Shown here: in pieces, positions 8,922 to 17,226 of the stretch | Layout of the letters: every line of letters starts with the position of its first letter | Position numbering within the stretch: position 1 is the stretch's first letter | Origin: an uncultured Saprospiraceae bacterium | GTDB taxonomy: Bacteria; Bacteroidota; Bacteroidia; Chitinophagales; Saprospiraceae | Assembly: GCA_937974625.1 (NCBI GenBank) | Contig: CALJVJ010000017.1 | Location: 1 to 64,000, forward strand | Direction: 5' to 3' | DNA length: 64,000 bases | The notes under the pieces: generated by a model | Databases searched by the model: none | The model's input: the letters and a program-made list of their open reading frames with translations, nothing else | Told to the model about the DNA's origin: nothing | Position numbers and translations under genes: made by a program

Positions 8922-9512
8922 ATGAAAAAAATTGAACTGGATATAGTAGCCCTTTCCCATAGCGTAACCCACTCACATAATTATGCAGTGGTTTTGGGTG
9001 AGCAGGATGGAGTTAGAAGACTACCTATTGTGATTGGTGGCTTTGAGGCACAAGCAATTGCAGTGGCAATGGAAAGAATGACACCAAGTCGACCACTGAC
9101 CCATGATTTGTTCAGAAACTCGATGGATACATTTAATATCAACTTAAAGGAAATTGTCATTAACAATCTTTTAGATGGTATTTTCTATGCACGACTGGTT
9201 TGTGAGAAGGATGGAGAAGTTTTAGAAATAGATTCCCGAACGTCAGATGCTTTAGCTATGGCTGTTCGCTTTGAATGCCCTATTTATACTTACGAATTTA
9301 TTTTAGATGCGGCAGGTGTTATTTTAGAAGATGCTGATGAAACTGGCGAACCTGCTCCTACTAAAAAGAAAAGAAAAAGAGCTGCTAAAATAGTCGACTT
9401 GACAGATAGAAGCACCGAAGATTTAGAAGAATTATTAAAAACAGTATTAGATAAAGAAGATTATCGAGAAGCCGCTAAGATTAGAGATGAAATTCAGCGC
9501 AGAACACAATAG
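8922..9512 (+). CDS. Bifunctional nuclease (DUF151) domain protein with C-terminal UVR motif
   Basis: Residues about 1-130 match the bifunctional nuclease (DNase/RNase, DUF151) family: VVLGEQDGVRRLPIVIGGFEAQAIA near the start, then SRTSDALAMAVRF. After a Lys/Arg-rich linker (KKKRKRAAK), residues about 162-193 form a UvrB/UvrC-type helical hairpin (LEELLKTVLDKEDYREAAKIRDEI). This two-part arrangement, 196 residues long, is common in Bacteroidota. The family is linked to nucleic-acid cleavage in plants and some bacteria, but the role here is not shown. The gene is monocistronic, ended by a strong terminator at 9591-9626. Confidence 0.9.
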   Translation: MKKIELDIVALSHSVTHSHNYAVVLGEQDGVRRLPIVIGGFEAQAIAVAMERMTPSRPLTHDLFRNSMDTFNINLKEIVINNLLDGIFYARLVCEKDGEVLEIDSRTSDALAMAVRFECPIYTYEFILDAAGVILEDADETGEPAPTKKKRKRAAKIVDLTDRSTEDLEELLKTVLDKEDYREAAKIRDEIQRRTQ

Positions 9513-9590
9513 TCAATTTTAAATGTAAAACCCGTCGCCTTCCGACTAGTCAGATAGGTTATAAATGTAAAGTTTAAATACTTACCAAAA

Positions 9591-9626
9591 ATCCCTTCAA
9601 ACATGTTAGTTTGAAGGGATTTTTTA
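9591..9626 (+). terminator. Rho-independent terminator
   Basis: Perfect 12-bp stem ATCCCTTCAAAC (9591-9602) with GTTTGAAGGGAT (9609-9620), six-base loop, then a T tract. Confidence 0.9.
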
Positions 9627-9635
9627 TTTAGTAGC

Positions 9636-10445
9636 TTACCCATCCACTTTCCCCCAGTTTAATAAATTCAGTTCTATAAACACAAAGGCTATAATCCATA
9701 GAAAAGCATCCCAAAATTCTAAAAAATCACCATAAACGCCCCAATATACTGCGCAAAAAAGTAAAATCAGATACAGGATATTTTTTAAAATCAAGGTCAA
9801 TTTTTTATAGGCCAAGCTAAGTTTAATTTTTTGCCTCAACAACACGTCTAACTCAAGTAAAAAAACAATCAATAACCAAGTCAAAGAATTTGCCACATCA
9901 ATTCCTGCTAACCAATTGGTTTCCTTTAAAAAATGGTCATCTGTGTAAACTGATTTAGTTTTATGCTTAAAAAATACAGTTCCTTTGGCTAATTTATCAC
10001 AAGTTTTCTGCTCGATGATTTTAAAATCACGTAGCTCGACCATCCAAGATTGTCCTGCGACTTCACAAATATTATTAATTGATGTCTTTTCATATCCATT
10101 CAACCACTTTACCCCTTCCACATAACCTAAAAAAGAACTGAATATAACCAAAAAACATCCAATCATTATCGTTCTAAAAAACAAGGATAGTTCCCGCGTC
10201 ATTTTATCTTTCGGAATCACGTAAGTCTCTAATTCAAAAAGTATCAAAAGTATTACCCACGCTGCTGTATCTATAGTATTTGTGTAAGCTTCAAATATTT
10301 GAGACATTGAAAAATCACCACCAAACCTATGAGTAGCCGCAGCAATATCTTTCCGAAGGAATAAAAAAACATTGGTAAAAACAGATAGGTAAACGGCGTA
10401 TTTAAAGATTTGAAAACCGTTTTTCTTAAAAAAATTGGAAGTCAT
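9636..10445 (-). CDS. Integral membrane protein of unknown function
   Basis: About 269 residues with roughly six hydrophobic segments: near residues 15-30, 58-72, 90-108, 190-204, 220-238 and 245-262. A hydrophilic, Cys-containing loop lies between segments three and four (ICEVAGQSW...CDKLAKG). I recognise no family. The start is the ATG at 10445; the longer frame would need a TTG at 10496. A heptamer repeat (10574-10650) lies just upstream and could influence its expression. The 3' end abuts the convergent terminator of the plus-strand gene before it. Confidence 0.72.
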   Translation of the reverse strand: MTSNFFKKNGFQIFKYAVYLSVFTNVFLFLRKDIAAATHRFGGDFSMSQIFEAYTNTIDTAAWVILLILFELETYVIPKDKMTRELSLFFRTIMIGCFLVIFSSFLGYVEGVKWLNGYEKTSINNICEVAGQSWMVELRDFKIIEQKTCDKLAKGTVFFKHKTKSVYTDDHFLKETNWLAGIDVANSLTWLLIVFLLELDVLLRQKIKLSLAYKKLTLILKNILYLILLFCAVYWGVYGDFLEFWDAFLWIIAFVFIELNLLNWGKVDG

Positions 10446-10573
10446 TGGTCTTCTAATATAAAAATTTATTGAACTATAAACTATAATATTCAACAATCAA
10501 GTTCAAACTCAAATGATTCTGATAATCAGTAAATTACATTATCCCTAACTAACAATAAAGAACATATATTAAA

Positions 10574-10650
10574 TTCACCATTCACCATTCACCATTCACC
10601 ATTCACCATTCACCATTCACCATTCACCATTCACCATTCACCATTCATCA
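10574..10650. repeat. Heptanucleotide tandem repeat (TTCACCA)n
   Basis: Ten exact copies of TTCACCA from 10574 to 10643 and one variant copy (TTCATCA). The end of the array supplies the stop codon of the DUF1684 gene (10648-10650, minus strand). The array lies between that gene and the membrane protein downstream of it. Such arrays change length by slippage. Confidence 0.97.
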
Positions 10651-11556
10651 TTCCTTATAGTTCTTCTCCCCTGCTAATATACTCACCTCCAGGGTATTTT
10701 TAGCCGAAGGTAATGGGCAGGTAGCAAAATCAGTAAAGGCACAGGGTGGATTATGCGCTTTGTTAAAATCAATTAAAGTATTGCCTGCATCATCTGTTCT
10801 TGGCACATATAAATATCTTCCTGCACCGTAGGTTTCTACTCCAGTTGTTTCATCTGCAAAAATAATAAAATAACTTTCGGCTCCTCCATCTAAAGCCTCC
10901 AATTCATAGGTGATACCGCCTAACTCAAAGACTAAGTACCCTTCTAATTTCATCTGTACATCCATATCTACTACATTTCTAAGGGTAATACTTTTTTGGT
11001 TTTTAGATAACCTCAAAGTAGCAGGAACTTGCCAATCTTGAGAAATAGGAAAATGGTCCATTCCTTTAAACTTCCTGATAGCTGAATTTTTTGCATCTCT
11101 TAATCGGATACCAAATCGATTTTCTCGCTGCAATAAATACCAACTTAGATTACCCAAACTAGCAATCGTTGGTGCGCCCATTTTATCCGCCTGCAAGTAA
11201 ATCATTTTTGGAAAGGTTTCCCCTACTTTCACCTTCGCTAATTCATCTATTTTCATATGTACACTATCATTTTCCAGGATAAACCTACCTATATAATTAG
11301 GTGTTCCTTTTGGGAAAGGAATTGTGTTTAATTTACTTTTACCAAAAGTACTTTCTCCTTCTTTTAACCAATAAAGTCCAATCAAAGACAACCACCCATC
11401 TGGAGCAGTTATTTCTTGAAACCTTTTGGCTTGCCATTGTTTGATTTGTTCTTGATAAAAATTGGAAGTTGGTGGAATAATATTACTAGTTTTAGGAGTA
11501 CAACTAAACCAAAAAAATAGGGAGAAAAAAATTGAGAGATAAAAAAAATACTTCAT
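10648..11556 (-). CDS. DUF1684 lipoprotein
   Basis: Predicted lipoprotein (302 residues from the ATG at 11556) with leader MKYFFYLSIFFSLFFWFSC, acylated at Cys19. The rest matches DUF1684. Near the start it has RFQEITAPDGWLSLIGLYWL and a glycine-rich region. Near the end come GAGRYLYVPRTDDAGNTLID, FNKAHNPPCAFTDFATCPLP and AGEKNY, the family's most conserved stretch. The biochemical function of DUF1684 is not established. The longer frame up to 11628 would put 24 residues ahead of the leader and is less likely. The last codon and stop run into the heptamer array. Confidence 0.88.
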   Translation of the reverse strand: MKYFFYLSIFFSLFFWFSCTPKTSNIIPPTSNFYQEQIKQWQAKRFQEITAPDGWLSLIGLYWLKEGESTFGKSKLNTIPFPKGTPNYIGRFILENDSVHMKIDELAKVKVGETFPKMIYLQADKMGAPTIASLGNLSWYLLQRENRFGIRLRDAKNSAIRKFKGMDHFPISQDWQVPATLRLSKNQKSITLRNVVDMDVQMKLEGYLVFELGGITYELEALDGGAESYFIIFADETTGVETYGAGRYLYVPRTDDAGNTLIDFNKAHNPPCAFTDFATCPLPSAKNTLEVSILAGEKNYKE

Positions 11557-11826
11557 TATTATTAAGAATGATAATGGGACAAAAAAATTCCTGCAACTTA
11601 TGAGGGACAAAGATGCAGGAATCAACAACTAAAATAAACAAACATACTATGAGAAAACTTACGCAAATATATATAAAATTAATTACATATTATAATTTTA
11701 TTTAATTTTAGCTAATAAATATATTTAAGCGGAAGTAGAGATTGAGTAAACGGAGGAAAACTTTTAGTATATGCAGAAAACTTGGAAAATAGCCAAGATA
11801 AATTGATAATATTCTATTTTTCTAGC

Positions 11827-11855
11827 TTTGATTTATGGCTTTCTGCCTATATTTG
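11827..11855 (+). promoter_or_regulatory. Bacteroidota promoter for lpdA
   Basis: TTTG (11827-11830), 17 bp, TATATTTG (11848-11855): an exact match to the TTTG / TAnnTTTG pattern. Transcription would begin near 11862, giving a leader of about 155 bases before lpdA. The rest of the 460-bp gap 11557-12019 is AT-rich and shows nothing else. Confidence 0.8.
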
Positions 11856-12019
11856 CGATCTTTTAAGGTACTACTTATTTTATAGGAAGTAAGGAAGCGT
11901 AAAATTACATTTTTAAAACAGTACCTTCTTAGAAATTGGTATTTTTAATTTTACATTTTACATTTTAATTTCCCTTAAAAAAGTATTTCACCCTTTTGTA
12001 TAAATAAATGCTATAAAAA

Positions 12020-13417
12020 ATGAATTTTGATTTAATTGTAATCGGTACAGGTCCAGGAGGTTATCCAGCAGCAATCCGAGCTTCTCAGTTAGGAATGAAA
12101 GTAGCTGTAGTTGAAAAAGAATCTTTAGGTGGTATTTGTCTAAATTGGGGATGTATCCCTACGAAAGCCCTTTTAAAAAGTGCTCAAGTTTTCGAATACA
12201 TCAATCATGCAGAAGATTATGGCATTAAAGTATCCAAACCAAAAGCTGACTTTACTGGAATGGTTAAAAGAAGTCGAAACGTTGCAGATGGTATGAGTAA
12301 AGGCGTTACTTTCTTATTAAAAAAGAATAAAGTAACCGTTTTAGAAGGATTTGGTAAATTGAGTAGAGGTAAAAAAGTAGAAGTAACGGATGCCAAAGGC
12401 AAGGCTACTACCTATGAAGCTAAACACATTATATTAGCAACTGGAGGAAGAGCTAAAGAATTGCCAAACTTACCAATTGATGGCAAAAAAATCATTGAAT
12501 ACCGAAAGGCAATGAGTTTGGAAAAACAGCCTAAAAGTATGGTGATTGTTGGTGCTGGAGCTATAGGTGTTGAATTTGCTTATTTCTACCACTCTATCGG
12601 CACAGAAGTTACTATCGTAGAGTTTATGGAACAGGGATTAGTGCCAAGAGAAGATAAAGATATTTCCAAAGCTTTAGGAAGAATTTATAAGAAAAAAGGT
12701 ATTAAAGTTCTTGGAAATACAGCTGTAGAAACAGTTGATACAAAAGGTGCAGGATGTGTTGTTACGGCAAAAAACCGAAAGACTGGAAAAGTTGAGACTA
12801 TTAAGTGTGATGTGGTACTTTCAGCTGCTGGTGTAAGTCCTAATACAGAAAATATTGGTTTAGAAGCAATGGGTATCGCTACAGAAAGAGGACTAGTGAA
12901 AGTCGATGAATTTTATAGAACTAATGTAGCAGGTATTTATGCTATCGGTGATATTGTAGCTGGCCCAGCTTTGGCGCACGTTGCTACAGCCGAAGCCATC
13001 ACATGTGTTGAAAAAATTGCGGGCGAACATGTGGAGCCTATCGATTATGGTAATATTCCTGGATGTACTTATTGTTCCCCAGAAATTGCTTCTGTTGGTT
13101 ATACTGAAGCTGCGGCTAAAGAAGCTGGTTATGATATCAAAGTAGGTAAATTTCCTTTCTCTGCTTCCGGTAAGGCAAGTGCAGCAGGTGCTAAAGATGG
13201 TTTTGTAAAAGTAATCTTTGATGCAAAATACGGTGAATTCTTAGGTGCCCATATGTTAGGTGCCAATGTTACTGAAATGATTGCCGAAGTAGTAGCGGCC
13301 AGAAAATTGGAAACAACAGGACATGAGATAATTAAGACCATACACCCCCACCCGACTATGAGTGAGGCGGTAATGGAAGCAGCGGCAGAGGCTTACGGGG
13401 AGGTTATTCATTTGTAA
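12020..13417 (+). CDS. lpdA: Dihydrolipoyl dehydrogenase (E3)
   Basis: Flavoprotein that reoxidises dihydrolipoamide with NAD+ in the 2-oxoacid dehydrogenase and glycine cleavage complexes. It is 465 residues, the normal length. The N-terminal FAD motif is GTGPGGYPAA. The redox-active disulfide is GGICLNWGCIPTKA (Cys40, Cys45) and the NAD-binding motif is VGAGAIGVEFA. The second FAD motif is YAIGDIV, and the C-terminal catalytic HPHPTMSEA includes His444. No E1 or E2 genes are adjacent, so it may serve several complexes. A 12-bp stem with one mismatch (13439-13475) follows the stop. The promoter is described at 11827-11855. Confidence 0.97.
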   Translation: MNFDLIVIGTGPGGYPAAIRASQLGMKVAVVEKESLGGICLNWGCIPTKALLKSAQVFEYINHAEDYGIKVSKPKADFTGMVKRSRNVADGMSKGVTFLLKKNKVTVLEGFGKLSRGKKVEVTDAKGKATTYEAKHIILATGGRAKELPNLPIDGKKIIEYRKAMSLEKQPKSMVIVGAGAIGVEFAYFYHSIGTEVTIVEFMEQGLVPREDKDISKALGRIYKKKGIKVLGNTAVETVDTKGAGCVVTAKNRKTGKVETIKCDVVLSAAGVSPNTENIGLEAMGIATERGLVKVDEFYRTNVAGIYAIGDIVAGPALAHVATAEAITCVEKIAGEHVEPIDYGNIPGCTYCSPEIASVGYTEAAAKEAGYDIKVGKFPFSASGKASAAGAKDGFVKVIFDAKYGEFLGAHMLGANVTEMIAEVVAARKLETTGHEIIKTIHPHPTMSEAVMEAAAEAYGEVIHL

Positions 13418-13438
13418 AATAGCTTAGGGAAAAGGGTG

Positions 13439-13475
13439 AAGGGCACCGGGCTATCTATCAGGTCCCTGTGCCCTT
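13439..13475 (+). other. GC-rich hairpin between lpdA and the asparaginase gene
   Basis: AAGGGCACCGGG (13439-13450) pairs with CCCTGTGCCCTT (13464-13475) with one mismatch. There is no T tract. It could slow or separate transcription; its function is not shown. Confidence 0.5.
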
Positions 13476-13504
13476 TGCCATATGCCCCCACTTATATAAA
13501 AATA

Positions 13505-13996
13505 ATGGTTCAAATTTATATCACTGGTGGTACTTTTGACAAGGATTATAATTTCATTACAGGGGAGCTTTATTTTAAAGATACCCATCTTAAGGAAATG
13601 TTAGTCAGAGGTCGGTGTAACATTCCAACGGATGTCAAGACATTGATGATGGTGGATAGTTTGGAAATGACAGAAACAGACAGAGAAATTATTGCGCATA
13701 ATTGTCGAAGATGTGAAGCGGATGAAATTGTTATTACGCACGGAACAGATACGATGGCAAAAACTGCTGAATTTCTTGCTAAACAAGCTATTGCAGATAA
13801 AACCATCGTCATCACAGGTGCAATGGTACCTTATGCTTTTGGAAACTCCTCAGATGGGTTTTTTAATTTGGGTAGTGCCATTGCTTTTGCCCAAGCATTA
13901 CCATCAGGCGTTTATGTGGTCATGAATGGTAGATATTATCTTTGGCATAATGTCAAAAAGAATCGAGAAACGGGATTTTTTGAAGAATTAGACTAG
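13505..13996 (+). CDS. Small single-domain asparaginase-like protein
   Basis: 163 residues corresponding only to the N-terminal domain of L-asparaginase I/II (usually about 330 residues). ITGGTFDK carries the first catalytic threonine, and ITHGTDTM carries the Thr-Asp pair. VITGAMVPYAFGNSSDGFFN and GVYVVMNGR follow. Short stand-alone proteins of this kind, ending NVKKNRETGFFEEL, are a recurring family, so this is not a truncated gene. Substrate and activity are unknown. The start is the ATG at 13505; an in-frame extension to 13436 would translate the hairpin region and is unlikely. Confidence 0.85.
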   Translation: MVQIYITGGTFDKDYNFITGELYFKDTHLKEMLVRGRCNIPTDVKTLMMVDSLEMTETDREIIAHNCRRCEADEIVITHGTDTMAKTAEFLAKQAIADKTIVITGAMVPYAFGNSSDGFFNLGSAIAFAQALPSGVYVVMNGRYYLWHNVKKNRETGFFEELD

Positions 13997-14063
13997 TAAA
14001 ATAAAAGTCAGCAATCAGACCGAAAACCAGCCCGACTGCTCGGGCGGGTTAAAATTTTCTATC

Positions 14064-14107
14064 AGAAGTCAGACGTAGTAGAGCATCAAATCTAACTTCT
14101 GACTTCT
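14064..14107 (+). terminator. Stem-loop after the asparaginase gene
   Basis: Perfect 10-bp inverted repeat AGAAGTCAGA (14064-14073) with TCTGACTTCT (14098-14107). A shorter GC hairpin (CCCGA, CTGC, TCGGG) lies just upstream near 14032-14045. There is no clear T tract. Confidence 0.4.
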
Positions 14108-14222
14108 TGAATATCAATCTTATAAAGTGAATTCTTGCCAATTTTACGCAGAAAATAGCTTGTATGAGAACTAAAGATTTTCTTTCGTCCCCTAAAGTGT
14201 GACTATTATCTAAAATATTATT

Positions 14223-14516
14223 ATGCAAGTAGATAAAACCTTAATTTTAAAGCTAGAAAAGCTAGCTCGTTTAAAACTGTCTGATTCCGAGCGAAATAAA
14301 ATTCAAGGTGACTTGAATAATATTTTACAAATGGTCAGCAAGTTAGAAGAGTTAGATTTAGAGGGGGTAGCACCTTTGGTTTATATCAATGAGGAAGTAA
14401 ATGTTCTCAGAGAAGATGAAATCAAACATCAAGTTGATAGAACTGCTGCCTTGTCTAATGCACCCGATAAGAATGAAGAACACTTTAAAGTTCCTAAAGT
14501 GATAGATTTAAAATAA
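14223..14516 (+). CDS. gatC: Asp-tRNA(Asn)/Glu-tRNA(Gln) amidotransferase subunit C
   Basis: Small subunit of the GatCAB complex, which makes Gln-tRNA(Gln) and/or Asn-tRNA(Asn) by transamidation. At 97 residues it has the usual size. The helical N terminus (LEKLARLKLSDSE) and DLNNILQMVSKLEELDLEGVAPL are typical, and the C terminus DKNEEHFKVPKVID matches the family. gatA and gatB are not nearby, as is usual when the subunits are scattered. It is followed 27 bp later by the ABC ATPase gene, with which it may be cotranscribed. Confidence 0.95.
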   Translation: MQVDKTLILKLEKLARLKLSDSERNKIQGDLNNILQMVSKLEELDLEGVAPLVYINEEVNVLREDEIKHQVDRTAALSNAPDKNEEHFKVPKVIDLK

Positions 14517-14543
14517 TTTATATTTAACACCAAACGACTGAAA

Positions 14544-15290
14544 ATGGACCCGATAATTTCAATCAAAGACCTGAAGAAAACCTATATAATGGGTGCAGAA
14601 AAAGTGCATGCCCTTAAATCTATCACTTTAGACATTAAAAAAAATGAATACGTTGCTTTGATGGGGCCTTCTGGTTCTGGAAAATCAACATTGATGAACC
14701 TTTTAGGTTGTTTGGATACCCCTACCGCAGGTGAATATGTCTTAAACAATGAAAATGTTAGTACGCTGGATGATGGCGAATTAGCTGAAGTAAGAAACAA
14801 AGAAATAGGATTTGTTTTTCAAACCTTTAACCTCCTTCCTAGACTTTCTTCTCTTGAAAATGTGGCATTACCACTAGTGTATGCAGGTGTGAGTAAGTCT
14901 GCTCGTTTAGACAAAGCAGAAGAGACCCTAACTAATGTTGGCCTCGGAGACCGAGTAGAACATAAGCCAAATGAACTTTCTGGTGGGCAAAGACAAAGAG
15001 TTGCCATTGCTAGGGCTTTGGTAAATGACCCTGCCATTATTTTGGCAGATGAACCAACAGGAAACTTGGATACCAAAACCTCTATAGAAATTATGGAGAT
15101 TTTTGAAAAACTGCATAATGCAGGGAATACTATTATTGTCGTAACCCACGAGCCAGACATCGCAGCTCATGCCCATAGAATTATTCGACTGAGAGATGGT
15201 TTGATTGAAAAAGATGAGTTGAATGAAAATATCATAAGTGCCTTCGATGCAGAACACAGATATTTAAGTGGGGACCACGTCGTAGAATAA
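14544..15290 (+). CDS. ABC transporter ATP-binding protein (LolD/MacB type)
   Basis: 248-residue ATPase with every motif intact: Walker [10 protein letters not shown] (41-49), Q-loop Gln93, signature LSGGQ (145-149), Walker B IILADE (165-170) and H-loop His202. The segment [15 protein letters not shown] and the '[11 protein letters not shown]' region place it in the MacB/LolD/FtsE-like class, which drives lipoprotein release or macrolide/peptide export with an FtsX-type permease. No permease is adjacent, so its partner must lie elsewhere. A C-terminal extension of about 25 residues ([21 protein letters not shown]) follows the ATPase core. It is probably cotranscribed with gatC. Confidence 0.93.
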   Translation: MDPIISIKDLKKTYIMGAEKVHALKSITLDIKKNEYVALMGPSGSGKSTLMNLLGCLDTPTAGEYVLNNENVSTLDDGELAEVRNKEIGFVFQTFNLLPRLSSLENVALPLVYAGVSKSARLDKAEETLTNVGLGDRVEHKPNELSGGQRQRVAIARALVNDPAIILADEPTGNLDTKTSIEIMEIFEKLHNAGNTIIVVTHEPDIAAHAHRIIRLRDGLIEKDELNENIISAFDAEHRYLSGDHVVE

Positions 15291-15337
15291 TCCATCTTGG
15301 GCTTGTGAAAATAGTAAAAATCATAATTCAGAATTCC

Positions 15338-15478
15338 TACATCATAAATCCATCTGGTAGACGAGGCAGTATCTAGATGACAGTAGGAGTAGGTTTATCT
15401 CTTTGATAATCAATCTAATAAATTAGACAAAGTCTTCTGTTCTATAAAACTATAAAAACGTTATGGATTTATGATGTA
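15338..15478. repeat. 141-bp element with 16-bp perfect terminal inverted repeats
   Basis: TACATCATAAATCCAT (15338-15353) and its exact complement (15463-15478) enclose about 110 bp with no coding capacity. Just outside, AAAATCA and TGATTTT could extend the pairing across a bulge. No target-site duplication is evident. It could be a MITE-like remnant or a long-range hairpin between the convergent ABC and amine oxidase genes. Confidence 0.65.
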
Positions 15479-15550
15479 TGATTTTTGTACGCTAAAGCAA
15501 TACAGAAGCACCTTTCTTCTCCTACTAATAATCTCTACCTTACGCTAATC

Positions 15551-16618
15551 TTAAAGACTCCCCTTCAATTCCTCAAACACAAAATTAGCACTTGAAATAG
15601 CTCCATCCATATACCCGGGATGGCTTTTTGCAGTCTCAGAACCCGCTGCAAAAAATTGTCCGCTAAAACAAGCCTTTCTAAATGCTGGATGTCCATTGTT
15701 TTGATGCGGCAATAAATGAGTGTCGTAAGCCATAAAAGTATAGGGTTCATTACGCCAAACCGTTTCTTCGTAAGTCAAATAATCTCTTACTTGTGGTCCA
15801 TAATACTTTTCTAATTGTTTGAGTACCAAAGCCAAGCGTTCTTCCTTGGTGATGGAAAAATAAGACCCATTAAAAAATCCTTTTAAACCAAAGGCCGTTT
15901 CTTCAACATTGGAATGGTCGTACATCTCTGGGATGGGTCCAACATTACTGACAATTGTTCCACTAGTGTTATCCGCTCTCCAAAAAGGCGTTTTATAAGT
16001 TAATCCTACTTTTATAGATTCACCCATCCAGGTATGCGTTTTTGCAGCTGTTGCATTAATGGAACTAGGTAAAGAAGGGTTAAATTCTATAGTTTTGGTT
16101 AATAAATAAGGAGGCAAGGTAGAAACGACTATTTTCGACCGATAAAGCTGGTCTCTTGATTTTGCGTAAAACGCCCCTTTTTCTTTAGTAATAGATTGAA
16201 TCGGTTGTCCTGTTATAATCTGGCCCTCTGATAAATGACTAGCCAATGTATTGATAAGATTGGAGGTTCCCCCTTTAATCCGAAAACTTGGGTCTGAATT
16301 TGGTGGTAACGAAACTACCTGTGGAGGACTAGTTGAAATTGGTTCAAATACAGCCTTATCTCCTAATATTTGAATAAAGGTTTCTAGCTTTAGTTCTTTC
16401 AACAAGCTGAATAGAGAAATATGTTTTCGGCCCAACCACGTTGCCCCCATTTCTTGTGACCCTCCATTTGCATCATAAATGGTTTTAATTCGGCCACCAA
16501 TTCGGTCTCTCGCTTCTACAATTTTAACAGTTATAGGCAAATTTCGCAAACGATAAGCTAATGTTAATCCTGTTAACCCTGCGCCAAGAATGAGTACATC
16601 TGTTTTTACTATCGTCAT
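15551..16618 (-). CDS. Flavin-containing amine oxidase family protein
   Basis: FAD-dependent oxidoreductase of the monoamine oxidase/phytoene desaturase superfamily. The N-terminal dinucleotide-binding motif is ILGAGLTGLTLAYRL, followed by VEARDRIGGRI and a GGSQEMGATWLG segment. The C terminus has AAGSETAKSHPGYMDGAISSA, the typical FAD-contacting GYMDGAI motif. At 355 residues it is shorter than most amine oxidases (about 450), mainly in the substrate domain, so the substrate cannot be predicted. No signal peptide is seen. A promoter match lies at 16773-16805. Confidence 0.88.
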   Translation of the reverse strand: MTIVKTDVLILGAGLTGLTLAYRLRNLPITVKIVEARDRIGGRIKTIYDANGGSQEMGATWLGRKHISLFSLLKELKLETFIQILGDKAVFEPISTSPPQVVSLPPNSDPSFRIKGGTSNLINTLASHLSEGQIITGQPIQSITKEKGAFYAKSRDQLYRSKIVVSTLPPYLLTKTIEFNPSLPSSINATAAKTHTWMGESIKVGLTYKTPFWRADNTSGTIVSNVGPIPEMYDHSNVEETAFGLKGFFNGSYFSITKEERLALVLKQLEKYYGPQVRDYLTYEETVWRNEPYTFMAYDTHLLPHQNNGHPAFRKACFSGQFFAAGSETAKSHPGYMDGAISSANFVFEELKGSL

Positions 16619-16772
16619 CTATCAATTTTGTTTTATTAAGGGAGTTGGAAACCAATAAGTATTGGACTATGACTTTTCGAAAAATTTAAGAAAGCACAAC
16701 TAAATGCTAATTTATTCAAACCAGTGAATCTACATTTAGTTTAAGTCAAAAAAAAGTATCTTTTGATTGACA

Positions 16773-16805
16773 CAAATATAATTTTATATAATACAATATG
16801 TCAAA
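16773..16805 (-). promoter_or_regulatory. Probable promoter of the amine oxidase gene
   Basis: On the minus strand TTTG (16805-16802), 21 bp, TATATTTG (16780-16773). This puts the transcript start near 16766, about 150 bases before the ATG. Confidence 0.55.
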
Positions 16806-17064
16806 TTATAGGCATTTTGAGTTTTTAGCAATCAGTTGTACAACATAAGATTAAAAAAGCGGTTAAATTGAAGAAAATAAAAACATATATAACTTTTACT
16901 CTGTAATCAAGATACATTTTTTGTATCGCTCATAACATTCACTTCCCCTTTCTTTATCCATCATTTTGATACTGGTCTTGCCAGTTACAACAAATTTTTG
17001 ATTAGCAAAACTTTTGTTTTGTTATCTTATAAGTATTGACAAAAAAATAGAAACTACTTGTTAG

Positions 17065-17107
17065 TTTTTCAACCTGCCTGCATGATGCAGTTTTACTGGT
17101 TGAAAAA
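17065..17107. other. Nested stem-loop in the 600-bp gap before the metalloprotease
   Basis: TTTTTCAACC (17065-17074) pairs with GGTTGAAAAA (17098-17107). Inside is CTGCAT, G, ATGCAG. The gap 16619-17226 otherwise holds only the minus-strand promoter above. It may be an old terminator or a leader structure of the metalloprotease mRNA. Confidence 0.45.
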
Positions 17108-17226
17108 TGTAGCGTATATTTTTTTGCCGTTCCTGAACCGATTGGTCATTAAATCAAATTCACCCTTTTCTTTAATCGAAATTAAGAATTGGAGAGAATA
17201 GATTTGTGTCCAGCTAATCTCAAAAC

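Noticed and set aside
13436-13504. N-terminal extension of the asparaginase-like protein
   Set aside because: Translates the hairpin region; the family begins at the ITGGT strand, matching the ATG at 13505.
14928-15257. Minus-strand frames of about 110 codons over the ABC ATPase
   Set aside because: Antisense to an intact ATPase with all motifs.
17082-17201. 39-codon hydrophobic frame before the metalloprotease
   Set aside because: It begins inside a stem-loop and has no promoter or homology; likely chance.
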